Assembly: GCF_016718685.1 (NCBI RefSeq)
Contig: NZ_JADKCX010000018.1
Span: 30,696-94,695 of the forward strand
Source: Haliscomenobacter sp.
GTDB lineage: Bacteria; Bacteroidota; Bacteroidia; Chitinophagales; Saprospiraceae
DNA: 64,000 nt
Direction: 5' to 3'
The position numbers and the translations under genes are program-made. Within the stretch, counting starts at the first letter, position 1. Every line of letters starts with the position of its first letter. The notes under the pieces were generated by a model. It searched no databases. It saw only the letters and a program-made list of their open reading frames with translations, and was not told where the DNA came from. Below, piece after piece: positions 16,818 through 25,720 of this stretch.

Positions 16818-17306
16818 ATGCTGCTCCAAACCTACCTCTCTTCACCATTCGGCTGCTTCGAAATCAAAGGCAGTAAGCTGGGCATCTCCTCCGTTAAAAA
16901 GGTGCAAAAAGACCCTTGCCCGGAGCAAACACACCCTGAAGAACTGCAAGACTGCGTGCAACAACTCCGTGAATACTTCAACCGCGAGCGTAGTGTATTT
17001 GAGTTGAAACTGGATTTTGGAGATACTCCAGATTTTACGGTAGCAGTTTGGAACGAACTGCTCAAGATTCCTTACGGCCATACCACCTCTTACCTCGCCA
17101 TTGCCAAAGCCTTGAACAACCCCGAAGCCGTACGCGCGGTAGGCCAGGCCAATGCCAACAACAACATCGCCATCATTGTCCCTTGCCACCGCTGCATTGC
17201 GAGTAGCGGCGATTTACACGGTTATTTTTATGGCCTGGACATGAAACGGGCTTTGTTGGAGCTGGAAAATCCGCTTAGCTACGGGCGGCAAGGGAGTTTG
17301 TTTTAA
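16818..17306 (+). CDS. ogt: Methylated-DNA--protein-cysteine methyltransferase
   Basis: About 162 residues from MLLQTYLSSPFGCFEI (16818); an upstream ATG at 16794 is in frame but less natural. The suicide active site is VPCHRCI with C123; the helix-turn-helix region precedes it (PYGHTTSYLAIAKALNNPEA, AVGQANANN). It transfers O6-alkyl groups from guanine to its own cysteine. The residue after PCHR is Cys rather than the common Val, a mild variant. It is a stand-alone gene. Confidence 0.92.
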   Translation: MLLQTYLSSPFGCFEIKGSKLGISSVKKVQKDPCPEQTHPEELQDCVQQLREYFNRERSVFELKLDFGDTPDFTVAVWNELLKIPYGHTTSYLAIAKALNNPEAVRAVGQANANNNIAIIVPCHRCIASSGDLHGYFYGLDMKRALLELENPLSYGRQGSLF

Positions 17307-17364
17307 AATTACCCCGTGCTAATTTTGATCCACAATGACTTCCATCTGAAAGTTTAATTTTTCG

Positions 17365-17372
17365 TACTTTTG
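17365..17372 (+). promoter_or_regulatory. -7 promoter box candidate upstream of prfC
   Basis: TACTTTTG matches the Bacteroidota TAnnTTTG consensus exactly and ends 20 nt before the prfC ATG. No good -33 TTG is found at the usual 17-19 nt spacing, which weakens the call. Confidence 0.4.
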
Positions 17373-17392
17373 CGCTCCGAAAATCGTCGCGC

Positions 17393-18974
17393 ATGAGTTT
17401 TATCGAAGAATTAAAGAAACGCCGCACTTTTGGCATCATCAGTCACCCGGACGCAGGTAAAACTACGCTGACCGAAAAATTGCTGCTGTTTGGTGGGGCC
17501 ATCCAAGTGGCTGGGGCCGTAAAATCAAATAAAATCAAAAAGGCAGCGACTTCCGACTTTATGGAAATCGAACGGCAACGGGGCATTTCCGTGGCTACTT
17601 CCGTGATGGCCTTTGATTACCGGGGTCTCAAGATCAACATCCTTGATACCCCTGGCCACGAAGATTTTGCGGAAGATACCTACCGCACCCTCACCGCCGT
17701 AGACAGCGTGATCGTGGTCATCGACGTTGCCAAAGGGGTGGAGCCACAAACCGAAAAAACTCGTGCGGGTTTGCCGCATGCGCAATACGCACATCATCGT
17801 GTTCATCAATAAGTTGGACCGCGAAGGGAAAGACGCTTTTGACCTGCTGGATGAAGTGGAAAGTAAACTCGGCCTGAGTGTTACCCCCTTGAGCTGGCCG
17901 ATCGGCATGGGTAGCCGCTTCAAAGGCGTATACAGCATTTATGAAAAAAACCTGATCCTCTTTCAGTCCCACGGCAAACAAGAAGAAGAGGAAATCATCA
18001 GCATCACCGACCTCAACGATGAAAGGCTGGACAAGGAAGTAGGCAAGGACATGGCCAAAACGCTGCGAGATGAAACCGAGGTGATCAAGGATCTCTACCC
18101 CGAATTTGATCAGGAATACTACCTCGCGGGTGAACTCTCACCCGTATTTTTTGGCTCGGCGGTCAACAACTTTGGGGTGCGCGAATTGCTGGATTGTTTT
18201 GTGGAAATCGCCCCCGAACCCCTGCCACGCGAAACCGAAGAACGCCCCGTCAACCCGACCGAAGACCAATTCAGTGGATTTATTTTTAAAATCCACGCCA
18301 ATATGGACCCCAATCACCGCGACCGCATTGCCTTTTTGCGGATATGTTCCGGCAAGTTTGAACGCAACACCAACTACCTACACGTTCGCCAGAACAAAAA
18401 GATGAAGTTTGCCAACCCAACTTCGTTTATGGCGGCCAAAAAAACAGTGATTGACGAGGCCTTTCCCGGCGACGTGATTGGTTTATACGATTCCGGCAAC
18501 TTTAAAATTGGTGATGCGCTGACGGGTGGAGAAGTTCTGCACTTCAAGGGCATTCCCAGTTTTTCACCCGAACAATTCCGCTTTGTCAACAACGCTGATC
18601 CCCTTAAAACCAAACAATTGGCCAAGGGGCTGGATCAGCTCATGGACGAAGGTGTTGCACAAATGTTCACCCGTGATACGGACGGGCGGCGCATCATTGG
18701 CACGGTGGGTGCCCTGCAATTTGAAGTGATTCAGTATCGACTGGAGCACGAATACGGTGCCAAAGTAACCTACGAACCCGCTTCCTTGCGCAAAGCCTGC
18801 TGGATTTCATCTCCCGATGATGTGGCTTTAAAAGAATTCACTGCCCGCCGCAAAAAAGACCTCGCGCACGATACGGAAGGCAAACTGGTTTTTATGGCCG
18901 AATCAGAATGGTCGCTGAAAATGGTACAGGAAAACCACCCGAAGGTGCAGTTTCATTTTACCAGTGAGTTTTAG
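17393..18974 (+). CDS. prfC: Peptide chain release factor 3 (one frameshift near 17757)
   Basis: A translational GTPase that recycles RF1/RF2 from the ribosome. The first frame gives G1 (SHPDAGKTTLTEK), the switch region (RQRGISVATSVM) and G3 (DTPGHEDF) and ends at 17812. A second frame, open from 17727, continues VCRMRNTHIIVFINKLDREG (G4 NKLD) through domains II and III to 18974. The expected sequence GVEPQTEKLVRVCRMRN is recovered if the run AAAAAA at about 17755-17760 is shortened by one A. The complete protein would be about 526 residues, the family's usual length. A consensus error is far likelier than a real mutation. Confidence 0.9.
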
Positions 18975-19046
18975 TTTTTTAATCATCTGGGAGACAAGCC
19001 GATTATCTATGCAGGACGCTTAAAGCCAGGTGCGAAATAATTACGG

Positions 19047-20147
19047 TTAAAGTTTCCATCCCTTCCAATCCAATTGCACCCGCTTTCCGGTTTGGGCGGC
19101 TTTGACAATGGCTTCAATGATTTTTAAATCAATCATGCCTTCCACGCCGGAAGCTTCGGGCGTACGCTGGTTCATTACATCCTGAGCAAAAGCATCCATT
19201 TGTTTAATTTGTTGAAATTCAGGAGTCTGATAATTTAGTTTGCCTTCAAAAGTTTCGCCTTGTGCGCCCGTGGCATTGTACGAAGGTTGCAGGCCATACC
19301 ATTGATATCCGCTGGTGACGTGCAGGCGGTCTACATAAGAAGAGTAAGTTGTAGTGGAATTGGATACTGCTCCACCAGGAAATTCCATCTGAAACATCAC
19401 CATTTCGTAAATGTCCTTAAACACTTTTTCGTCGCGCACAAAACCTTGGGCGGTGACTGCATTGGGCAGTTCGCCCACCGTACGCCGAGCGCCCTGGATA
19501 CAATATACGCCCAGATCCATGATGGCACCGCCGCCACCGAGCGCTTTATTCAGTCGCCACACTTTGGGGTCGGCCATAGAAAAACCCAGACTACTTTCGA
19601 CGGTTTTGACTGAGCCATGCACTTTTTGGGTGCCCAGCCGGCGGATTTCCAGGTGGTAGGGGTCGTAGTACAAACGGTAGCCAACACCCAATTGAACCTT
19701 CGCAGTTTGGCAAGCCGCAATCATTTGTTCACACTCTTTGACGTTGAGTGCCATGGGCTTTTCACAGATGACGTGTTTGCCCGCTTTGGCGGCACGAATG
19801 CTGAACTCGGCGTGCATGGAATTGGGTAGCACTACGTACACAATGTCGATGTCCGGATTGTTGCGAATCTGGTCGAAGTTGTCGTAGTTGTACACGTTTT
19901 GCTCGGGGATGTTGTATTGTTTCTTCCAGGTTTCGGCTTTGCTGGGCGTGCCCGTTACGATGCCGACCAATTGACAATGCTGGGTTTGTTGGAGCGCAGG
20001 GGCCAATTGGCGGGTGGCGTAATTGCCGAGTCCGACCAGGGCTACGCCCAATTTTTTTTCAGGATGAGGAAAGCAGCCCAGGCTTGACGGAGCCAATAAG
20101 GATGCGGCGGCAAAAGAGGTCTGGGCAATGAATTTACGGCGTTGCAT
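19047..20147 (-). CDS. Tat-exported Gfo/Idh/MocA family oxidoreductase
   Basis: About 366 residues starting MQRRKFIAQTSFAAASLL, a twin-arginine-type signal followed by a lipobox-like SSLGC. The Rossmann motif is VALVGLGNYATRQLAPAL and the conserved EKP reads AGKHVICEKPMALN. The pattern (TGTPSKAETWKKQYNIPE) is like periplasmic glucose-fructose oxidoreductases. It is a clear paralogue of the 60024-61139 protein. The open frame runs upstream to 20327, overlapping the next gene, so the ATG at 20147 is preferred. It likely oxidises a sugar or inositol-like compound in the periplasm with tightly bound NADP; the substrate is unknown. Confidence 0.87.
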   Translation of the reverse strand: MQRRKFIAQTSFAAASLLAPSSLGCFPHPEKKLGVALVGLGNYATRQLAPALQQTQHCQLVGIVTGTPSKAETWKKQYNIPEQNVYNYDNFDQIRNNPDIDIVYVVLPNSMHAEFSIRAAKAGKHVICEKPMALNVKECEQMIAACQTAKVQLGVGYRLYYDPYHLEIRRLGTQKVHGSVKTVESSLGFSMADPKVWRLNKALGGGGAIMDLGVYCIQGARRTVGELPNAVTAQGFVRDEKVFKDIYEMVMFQMEFPGGAVSNSTTTYSSYVDRLHVTSGYQWYGLQPSYNATGAQGETFEGKLNYQTPEFQQIKQMDAFAQDVMNQRTPEASGVEGMIDLKIIEAIVKAAQTGKRVQLDWKGWKL

Positions 20148-20191
20148 GGCTTGTTGTTTTAGTATCGAGTGAATAAATGTAGGGACACTTT

Positions 20192-20890
20192 TTATTCGAC
20201 TTTTTTGCGCAATTGCATGAAAGTAAACACGTGCAAAAACACCGCAAAAGGCATGTAAAACCCGGCAATCAGCAGATAAGGCATTTGGGTGAATTCCGCA
20301 GAGATGGGGTTTTGGGTAAATCCCCACATTTGTGGGCTGAGAACCAGGGTGTTGAAGATAAAAATGATGTTGGCCAACAACAACAAACTGAGGATACTCC
20401 AGATCCAGGTAGCTATGCGAGCAATTCCCGCCTTTCGGTACAACAACCAGGCAACCGGAATGGCCAACAAACCCGATACGATGTCAAAATTGTACCCTTC
20501 AAAAGTAGCTTGCACCGGACCAATGCCTTTGAGGTAAATGCCCAGGATCAAAAACTCTACCCCGATGCGGAAAGACTGGATCAGCACAGGTTGCCAAATG
20601 GGGATGCTTTGGGCAAACGGCCGGTGTTTACCAGTAGCATAAAACCAGGCAATGAATACAAAGGCGGGCAAAATGACGAACAGTGGAATACGTGGTGGAT
20701 TGACCATCGGGCGCAATACCCCCAATCGGTCCAGGATAATCAGGTAAATCGTCCACAGGAGTAACCCTGCATACAACATAAATAGCCCGGTGCGCGGCAA
20801 TTGGTCATTGACTTTTTGCACGCGGGCATAGGCAAATCCAATCACGGCGAACAATGCGCTATAGAGCAGACAAAAATTGAAGGTAAGCAT
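20192..20890 (-). CDS. Integral membrane protein of unknown function
   Basis: About 232 residues with seven hydrophobic segments: starting MLTFNFCLLYSALFAVIGFA, then GLFMLYAGLLLWTIYLIIL, LFVILPAFVFIAWFY, FLILGIYLKGIG, VSGLLAIPVAWLLY, ILSLLLLANIIFIF and LLIAGFYMPFAVFLHVFTF. No catalytic motif is recognised. It resembles uncharacterised Bacteroidota membrane proteins. The frame opens at 20950, but the ATG at 20890 places the first helix at the N-terminus. It lies 44 nt upstream of the Gfo/Idh gene in the same direction and may share its transcript. Confidence 0.65.
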   Translation of the reverse strand: MLTFNFCLLYSALFAVIGFAYARVQKVNDQLPRTGLFMLYAGLLLWTIYLIILDRLGVLRPMVNPPRIPLFVILPAFVFIAWFYATGKHRPFAQSIPIWQPVLIQSFRIGVEFLILGIYLKGIGPVQATFEGYNFDIVSGLLAIPVAWLLYRKAGIARIATWIWSILSLLLLANIIFIFNTLVLSPQMWGFTQNPISAEFTQMPYLLIAGFYMPFAVFLHVFTFMQLRKKVE

Positions 20891-20956
20891 GATTTCAGGC
20901 GTTTGATCATTAGACAATACTACGGCTTTTATGTGGCAAAAAACAAGCAAAACAAT

Positions 20957-20990
20957 AAAGGGAAAAGCTTGGTAATCAGCTCTTCCCTTT
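20957..20990 (-). terminator. Hairpin downstream of the ABC permease-peptidase gene
   Basis: AAAGGGAAAAGCT (20957-20969) pairs with AGCTCTTCCCTTT (20978-20990), one mismatch, 36 nt after the stop of the 21027-24623 gene. On the minus strand it is followed by ATTGTTTTG, a weak U-tract. Confidence 0.6.
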
Positions 20991-21026
20991 GTTTTTAATC
21001 AAAATGAAAACAAATGTGCAGTGCCA

Positions 21027-24000
21027 TTATTTCACATCGCGCATGTTGTCTTCCGGATTGCGGTCCACCAGCAAACTGAATGGATCAATGCCCGCTTTTT
21101 CGGGCTTACCTTGTACTTCAAACGTAAAGGTATTGTCCTTTTTATTGATGAACACCCGTTGGCGGTAAAGCGTCTTGCCGTATTTTTTGCCCTTTTCTGG
21201 TTTGGCAAAAGCTCCGATTTCGATCCAGTCGGCTACTTTTGCTTCTTTTTCCTTGCCCAGGGCATCTCCTTTCAACTTGCGACTTTCCACTTTGATGCTG
21301 ACTTTGTAGCGGTCTTTGCCCAATTCTTTTACCGTCGCTTCGGTGGTACGGTTTTCAAAGAGGGTAATGTCCCAGAACAGGTCTTTGATGATGTACTTCA
21401 GTGAATCAGGTGTTTGTTTGTAAAACTCGTCCACTACATCGTTGGTCACCGGGAAAGGTGCTTTGGCGTAGCGAAATTTGTTCAAAAAGTCGCGCAGTCC
21501 TTGATTGACCTGCTCTTCGCCGATCATTTCTTTGAGGTAATACATCACCAGAGAACCCTTGTTGTAGTGAATATAGCCCTGGTTCTCGCACCGACCAAGT
21601 GGCATTTCCTGTAAGCGTTCGTTGCCTCGTCCCCGCAGGTAGCGATCGGCCTCGTAGCTGAGGAATTTGCGCATGATGTCGCGGCCATATTCTTTTTCCA
21701 TCACCATCAGGGCGCTGTATTGGGCAAAGGTTTCCACCGTCATTTCGCCTCCTTGCATGTACGCACCACACTCCTGATGGGCCCACCATTGGTGCCCCAT
21801 TTCGTGGGCCACTACGTAAAACACCATGTCGATGTCGTCCTTGTCGGCCCGGAAATCTTCAATGAAACCGATGCCTTCCGAATACGGCATGGTGCCTGGG
21901 AAAGCCTGGGCAAAATCGGCATAACGTGGAAACTCGATGATCCGGCATTGTTTGTGGAAATAAGGACCAAAGTTGGTGGTGTAGTATTCCAGTGATTTTT
22001 GCATGGATTTGAGCATCCGGTCTACATTGTCTGCATGGTCTTTGTGGTAGTACACCTCCAGATCGATTCCGTTCCATTTTTTGCGGGCCACTTCATAACG
22101 TGCTGACATGAAGGAGTAAAAGTTGAAACTAAAATGATCGAGTTTGTACTGGAAATAACGCCGCCCATTCTCCGTCCATTCTTTTTGCAAAGAACCCGGC
22201 GCAATGGCCAACTGATCCGCTGAAGTGCTGATCACGGTTTCCACATTGACCCAGTCGGCGTCGTTGCCCAGGTAGGAGTTCATGCGTGCCAGGGTGTCCA
22301 GTCGATTGAGTTTGGGGGCACGGGTTTTTTCAGGTAGTTTGAATTTCTTACGGCGGTTTTTGTCGGTCATTTCTCCATCGGGTTGGTAACCCAAACGCGG
22401 AGCAATGTCAAAATTGTTGAAAAAAGTACCATTCTGCATGACCTGCTCAACGGTTAATTCATTTTCAAAGCCCTTGTTGCGGTACACCGAGCTAAAATCC
22501 AACCGCATCGAGTCACCCGGTTGCAAGGCCGGTTGCAGGCGGTAAATGCGCAGGTAAACGTCCTTATCGTCTTTAAGTAACTTCAGGCGTTTATCCTCCA
22601 GCGTAAATTTTACCCGTTGTGGCACTTGAACCAACAAGGTATCAATGGCTTTGGCGTGGGGATTGCGCACCCAAAGCTGCCCCTTGGTATCGATGCTGCG
22701 TTTTTCGGGAAAAATCTGGATATCGTACTTCACGTCATAAATGCGCGGTTGTTCCTTGCCTTCAAAACGTTTGTAGTCTTTTTCGTAACGCACCGTTAGC
22801 TTTTCAACCTGTTTGTCGTTTCTGAAAGGATTTAATACCAATGTATTGTAAAAAACCCAGACACCACTCAATGCCCAGAGCGCCACAGCGCTGTACCCGG
22901 CCCAACGGTAGCTGCGCCACTCCAATCCGGCAATTTTAAACCGTTTAGCCCAGCCACTTTCTTTACCCCGTGGCCAAAAACAAACCGCGGCAACGGCCAG
23001 AATAGCGCTGAACAAGCCCCAGTAAGTATTGAACCAAAGTAGGCCTTTGGCGTAAGGTTGATAGCCATACAAATCGGAGACCGTGTAACCCGGTGTTGCG
23101 CCAAATTGCACCATGTTCGTTTCGATGCGTAAGGCACCCCAAATAAACGAGTTAACAATCATAACCACGATACAAATGAAAAAGCCCAGGTACATGTTGG
23201 GTGCCAGGGTATGCACCAGCAGGAATAAAACGGTGATAAATGCAAACCCCAGAAGATCCAGCACGAGCAATTCACGTATATACACCCCCAAATCATAACG
23301 GGTATAGCCATTGAGCGTTTGTGCAACAACGGCAGCCACAATACACACACTCATCAGGATGGCCACTACGCCCATAATGGTGAGAAATTTGGACAAAAAA
23401 TCCGTCCAGTTGCGGGTAGGCATAGCATCATAAATTTCATTGACCTTGGCGTTGCGCTCTTTCCACACCAGTGCCCCCGTAAAATAAGCGGCAATGGCCA
23501 CCAGAAACATGTAAAAAGCGCCCCTGATGATGTCGACCATCGTGTAGGTCACCGGTAAATTGTGGGTGCCATAACCTTCGGTAGCAAACTGCATGCTGGG
23601 AATAGTATTGAGCAAACCGATGAAGGCCAGTAGAATAAAGGGGGTACTTCTGATGACTCCGAAGAAATTGGCTTTCAACTGGCTCCGAAACTGAGCCAGG
23701 GTAATACTCCAGCCAGTGGCGGGTTGTACCACAGGGGTTTCTCCCAACTGTTTTAGGCCATAAGGCTCTTCGGCGGCGGCACGGGCTCTCTTTTGGCTTA
23801 CTTTCTTTGCCCTTTCGGCAAAGCTGAAGCGCCAGTACCCGATGAATAAAACCACCAATCCGATGGCCATCCACAGCAAGCGGTTGGTCAACATCATCGG
23901 GTGGGTGATGCTTACCGACAGGTGGTTTTTATCGTCAACGGTCCAATATTTGGTAATGAGTTCCAAAGGGCGAAAGCCAAATGGGTCGAGTAGAGCGGAG

Positions 24001-24623
24001 ATGCTTTCGTTTTCAATGTCGCGCATCAGGTTGCCCGCCACGATGTAACCCACCAACAAGACCATCGCTGAGATAAAGGAATACATGGTGCTGCGGGTCA
24101 GTGCCGCCACCGTAAACAGAATACACCCCGCAAAGATCATATTGGGAATGACCAGAACCAGATAGGAATTGATGTGGCTCTGGATTTCAAAAGGGCCAAA
24201 ACGCTCCAGATCGATCCAGTGGGTAAAATAATTGACGCCTACGCCGATCCACATCCCCAGAGAGATACCGAGCATGGGAACCAAACAAATGAGCAAAGCC
24301 CCGGTAAAGTGCCCAAAAAAATACCCCGCTTTTTGCACCGGAGAAGCAAATACAATCTGTGCCGTATTGTTTTCAAAGTCCCGAATGGCTGCGGTATTGA
24401 AAAATGCGGTGATCAATAATAGCGACAGGATGCTGAATACCCCGTACCAGTTTTGGGTTACATAGGGGGCATTTTTCCAGATGTTGCCAAAACTACCGCC
24501 GATTTGGATTTGGTTGGAGACTGTGGCAAAAAAGGTCAGCAACGCAAATATGAAGAGAAAAATCCAGGGCATTGGCGCACGCAGCCAGGATTTAAGTTCG
24601 AATTTGAGGAAAGTGAAGAACAT
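21027..24623 (-). CDS. ABC transporter permease fused to M1-type metallopeptidase
   Basis: A 1198-residue fusion. Residues 1-580 hold about twelve membrane helices in two ABC-2-type halves (MPWIFLFIFALLTFFATVSN first). Residues 590-1198 form an M1 peptidase-like extracytoplasmic part with the zinc motif HEMGHQWW at 940-944 and the third ligand Glu in MTVETFAQYSALM, 19 rather than 18 residues later. The exopeptidase GxMEN motif is not recognisable; the equivalent stretch reads PGTMPYSEGIGF. The ATPase gene is directly upstream (24735), so the pair makes a complete importer or exporter. Such fusions are known as a Bacteroidota family; the substrate is unknown, and peptides are a guess. Confidence 0.88.
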   Translation of the reverse strand: MFFTFLKFELKSWLRAPMPWIFLFIFALLTFFATVSNQIQIGGSFGNIWKNAPYVTQNWYGVFSILSLLLITAFFNTAAIRDFENNTAQIVFASPVQKAGYFFGHFTGALLICLVPMLGISLGMWIGVGVNYFTHWIDLERFGPFEIQSHINSYLVLVIPNMIFAGCILFTVAALTRSTMYSFISAMVLLVGYIVAGNLMRDIENESISALLDPFGFRPLELITKYWTVDDKNHLSVSITHPMMLTNRLLWMAIGLVVLFIGYWRFSFAERAKKVSQKRARAAAEEPYGLKQLGETPVVQPATGWSITLAQFRSQLKANFFGVIRSTPFILLAFIGLLNTIPSMQFATEGYGTHNLPVTYTMVDIIRGAFYMFLVAIAAYFTGALVWKERNAKVNEIYDAMPTRNWTDFLSKFLTIMGVVAILMSVCIVAAVVAQTLNGYTRYDLGVYIRELLVLDLLGFAFITVLFLLVHTLAPNMYLGFFICIVVMIVNSFIWGALRIETNMVQFGATPGYTVSDLYGYQPYAKGLLWFNTYWGLFSAILAVAAVCFWPRGKESGWAKRFKIAGLEWRSYRWAGYSAVALWALSGVWVFYNTLVLNPFRNDKQVEKLTVRYEKDYKRFEGKEQPRIYDVKYDIQIFPEKRSIDTKGQLWVRNPHAKAIDTLLVQVPQRVKFTLEDKRLKLLKDDKDVYLRIYRLQPALQPGDSMRLDFSSVYRNKGFENELTVEQVMQNGTFFNNFDIAPRLGYQPDGEMTDKNRRKKFKLPEKTRAPKLNRLDTLARMNSYLGNDADWVNVETVISTSADQLAIAPGSLQKEWTENGRRYFQYKLDHFSFNFYSFMSARYEVARKKWNGIDLEVYYHKDHADNVDRMLKSMQKSLEYYTTNFGPYFHKQCRIIEFPRYADFAQAFPGTMPYSEGIGFIEDFRADKDDIDMVFYVVAHEMGHQWWAHQECGAYMQGGEMTVETFAQYSALMVMEKEYGRDIMRKFLSYEADRYLRGRGNERLQEMPLGRCENQGYIHYNKGSLVMYYLKEMIGEEQVNQGLRDFLNKFRYAKAPFPVTNDVVDEFYKQTPDSLKYIIKDLFWDITLFENRTTEATVKELGKDRYKVSIKVESRKLKGDALGKEKEAKVADWIEIGAFAKPEKGKKYGKTLYRQRVFINKKDNTFTFEVQGKPEKAGIDPFSLLVDRNPEDNMRDVK

Positions 24624-24629
24624 GGAAAA

Positions 24630-24732
24630 GGGTTTGAGGTTCGGGGGTTCGTCGTTCTAAGGTTCAACAACCGGTCACCGAGTGAAGTCGAGGTGCCGGT
24701 CGTTGAACCTTCGAACGACGAACCTTCGAACC
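24630..24732. repeat. Palindrome with GGTTCGA-type arms and CCGAGTGAAGTCGAGG tip
   Basis: The left arm starts GGGTTTGAGGTTCGGGGGTT and runs to CAACCGGTCACC; the right arm answers with GGTGCCGGTCGTTGAACC and on to CTTCGAACCC. The tip carries CCGAGTGAAGTCGAGG, nearly identical to that of the 270-351 element. It fills the gap between the ABC ATPase and permease genes, which surely work together. Confidence 0.8.
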
Positions 24733-24734
24733 CA

Positions 24735-25598
24735 TTATAGATTGATTTTCGAAAAGAACACATCTTCTAACCCTGGATCGGCAGGGCGAAATCCTTCACC
24801 AGGATTTTGTTCGCTGAAGATGTGAATGATGGGTTTTCCGGCAACAAGCTTGCTGGAAATGACCTTGAAATTCTTTTCGTATGCGTCAATTTCGGCCTTA
24901 GTAATGACCTTTTCCCAAATTTTTCCACTGAGCTCGCCAAGTGCCGCATCGGGCACACCAGCATATTTTACTTCACCGCCGTTGATGATGGCCATGTTGG
25001 AGCAAAGTTCACGTACATCGTCCACGATGTGGGTAGACAAGATGACGATGACGTTTTCGCCAATTTCAGAAAGCAAGTTGTAAAAACGATTGCGCTCTCC
25101 AGGGTCGAGGCCCGCGGTGGGTTCATCCACGATGATGAGTTTGGGGTCGCCAATCAGCGCCTGGGCAATGCCAAAACGTTGGCGCATCCCGCCGGAATAA
25201 CTGCTAACGGCCTTTTTACGGTGGTCCCAGAGGTTGACCCGCTGTAAAAGTGAATGCACTACTTCCTTGCGTTGATTGCCCGGAATTCCTTTGAGGGTGG
25301 CAAAATGATCCAGCATATCAAGGGCTGACATGCGGGGGTATACGCCAAATTCCTGGGGCAAATATCCCAGTACCCGGCGCACGGAATCTTTGTCTTTCAA
25401 TACATCGATTTCGCCCAAGGTTGCCACACCTTCATCGGCGTCTTGCAACGTTGCCAAGGTGCGCATCAGGGTGCTTTTTCCTGCTCCGTTGGGCCCCAGA
25501 AGGCCATACATGCCGGTAGGGATGTGCAAACTTACATTTTTCAAAGCCTGAACCCCATTGGGGTAAGTCTTGGATAAATTTTGGATAAATAATTCCAT
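24735..25598 (-). CDS. ABC transporter ATP-binding protein
   Basis: A 287-residue nucleotide-binding subunit. Walker A is GPNGAGKSTLMRTL, the signature YSGGMRQRFGIAQAL, Walker B LIIVDEPTAGLDPGER, and the switch His in VILSTHIVDDV. The C-terminal ~70 residues are the extra domain common in ABC-2-type exporters. It precedes the permease-peptidase fusion on the same strand and is almost certainly its partner, despite the 111-nt palindrome between them. Confidence 0.93.
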   Translation of the reverse strand: MELFIQNLSKTYPNGVQALKNVSLHIPTGMYGLLGPNGAGKSTLMRTLATLQDADEGVATLGEIDVLKDKDSVRRVLGYLPQEFGVYPRMSALDMLDHFATLKGIPGNQRKEVVHSLLQRVNLWDHRKKAVSSYSGGMRQRFGIAQALIGDPKLIIVDEPTAGLDPGERNRFYNLLSEIGENVIVILSTHIVDDVRELCSNMAIINGGEVKYAGVPDAALGELSGKIWEKVITKAEIDAYEKNFKVISSKLVAGKPIIHIFSEQNPGEGFRPADPGLEDVFFSKINL

Positions 25599-25720
25599 AA
25601 GCCAATCAGTGGTGGTTAGGTGTACAACTGTTACTAAAGTGAGAACAAGTTTAGCAATGGTTGGCTCAAATGGAAGGCTTTTTTATACAAAAGTAGAGTT
25701 TGGCGCTACTAATGAACGCA

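Noticed and set aside
19047..25598. Prophage or integrated element between 19 and 26 kb
   Set aside because: All genes are ordinary metabolic or transport genes; no integrase, capsid or tail genes or att-like repeats were seen.
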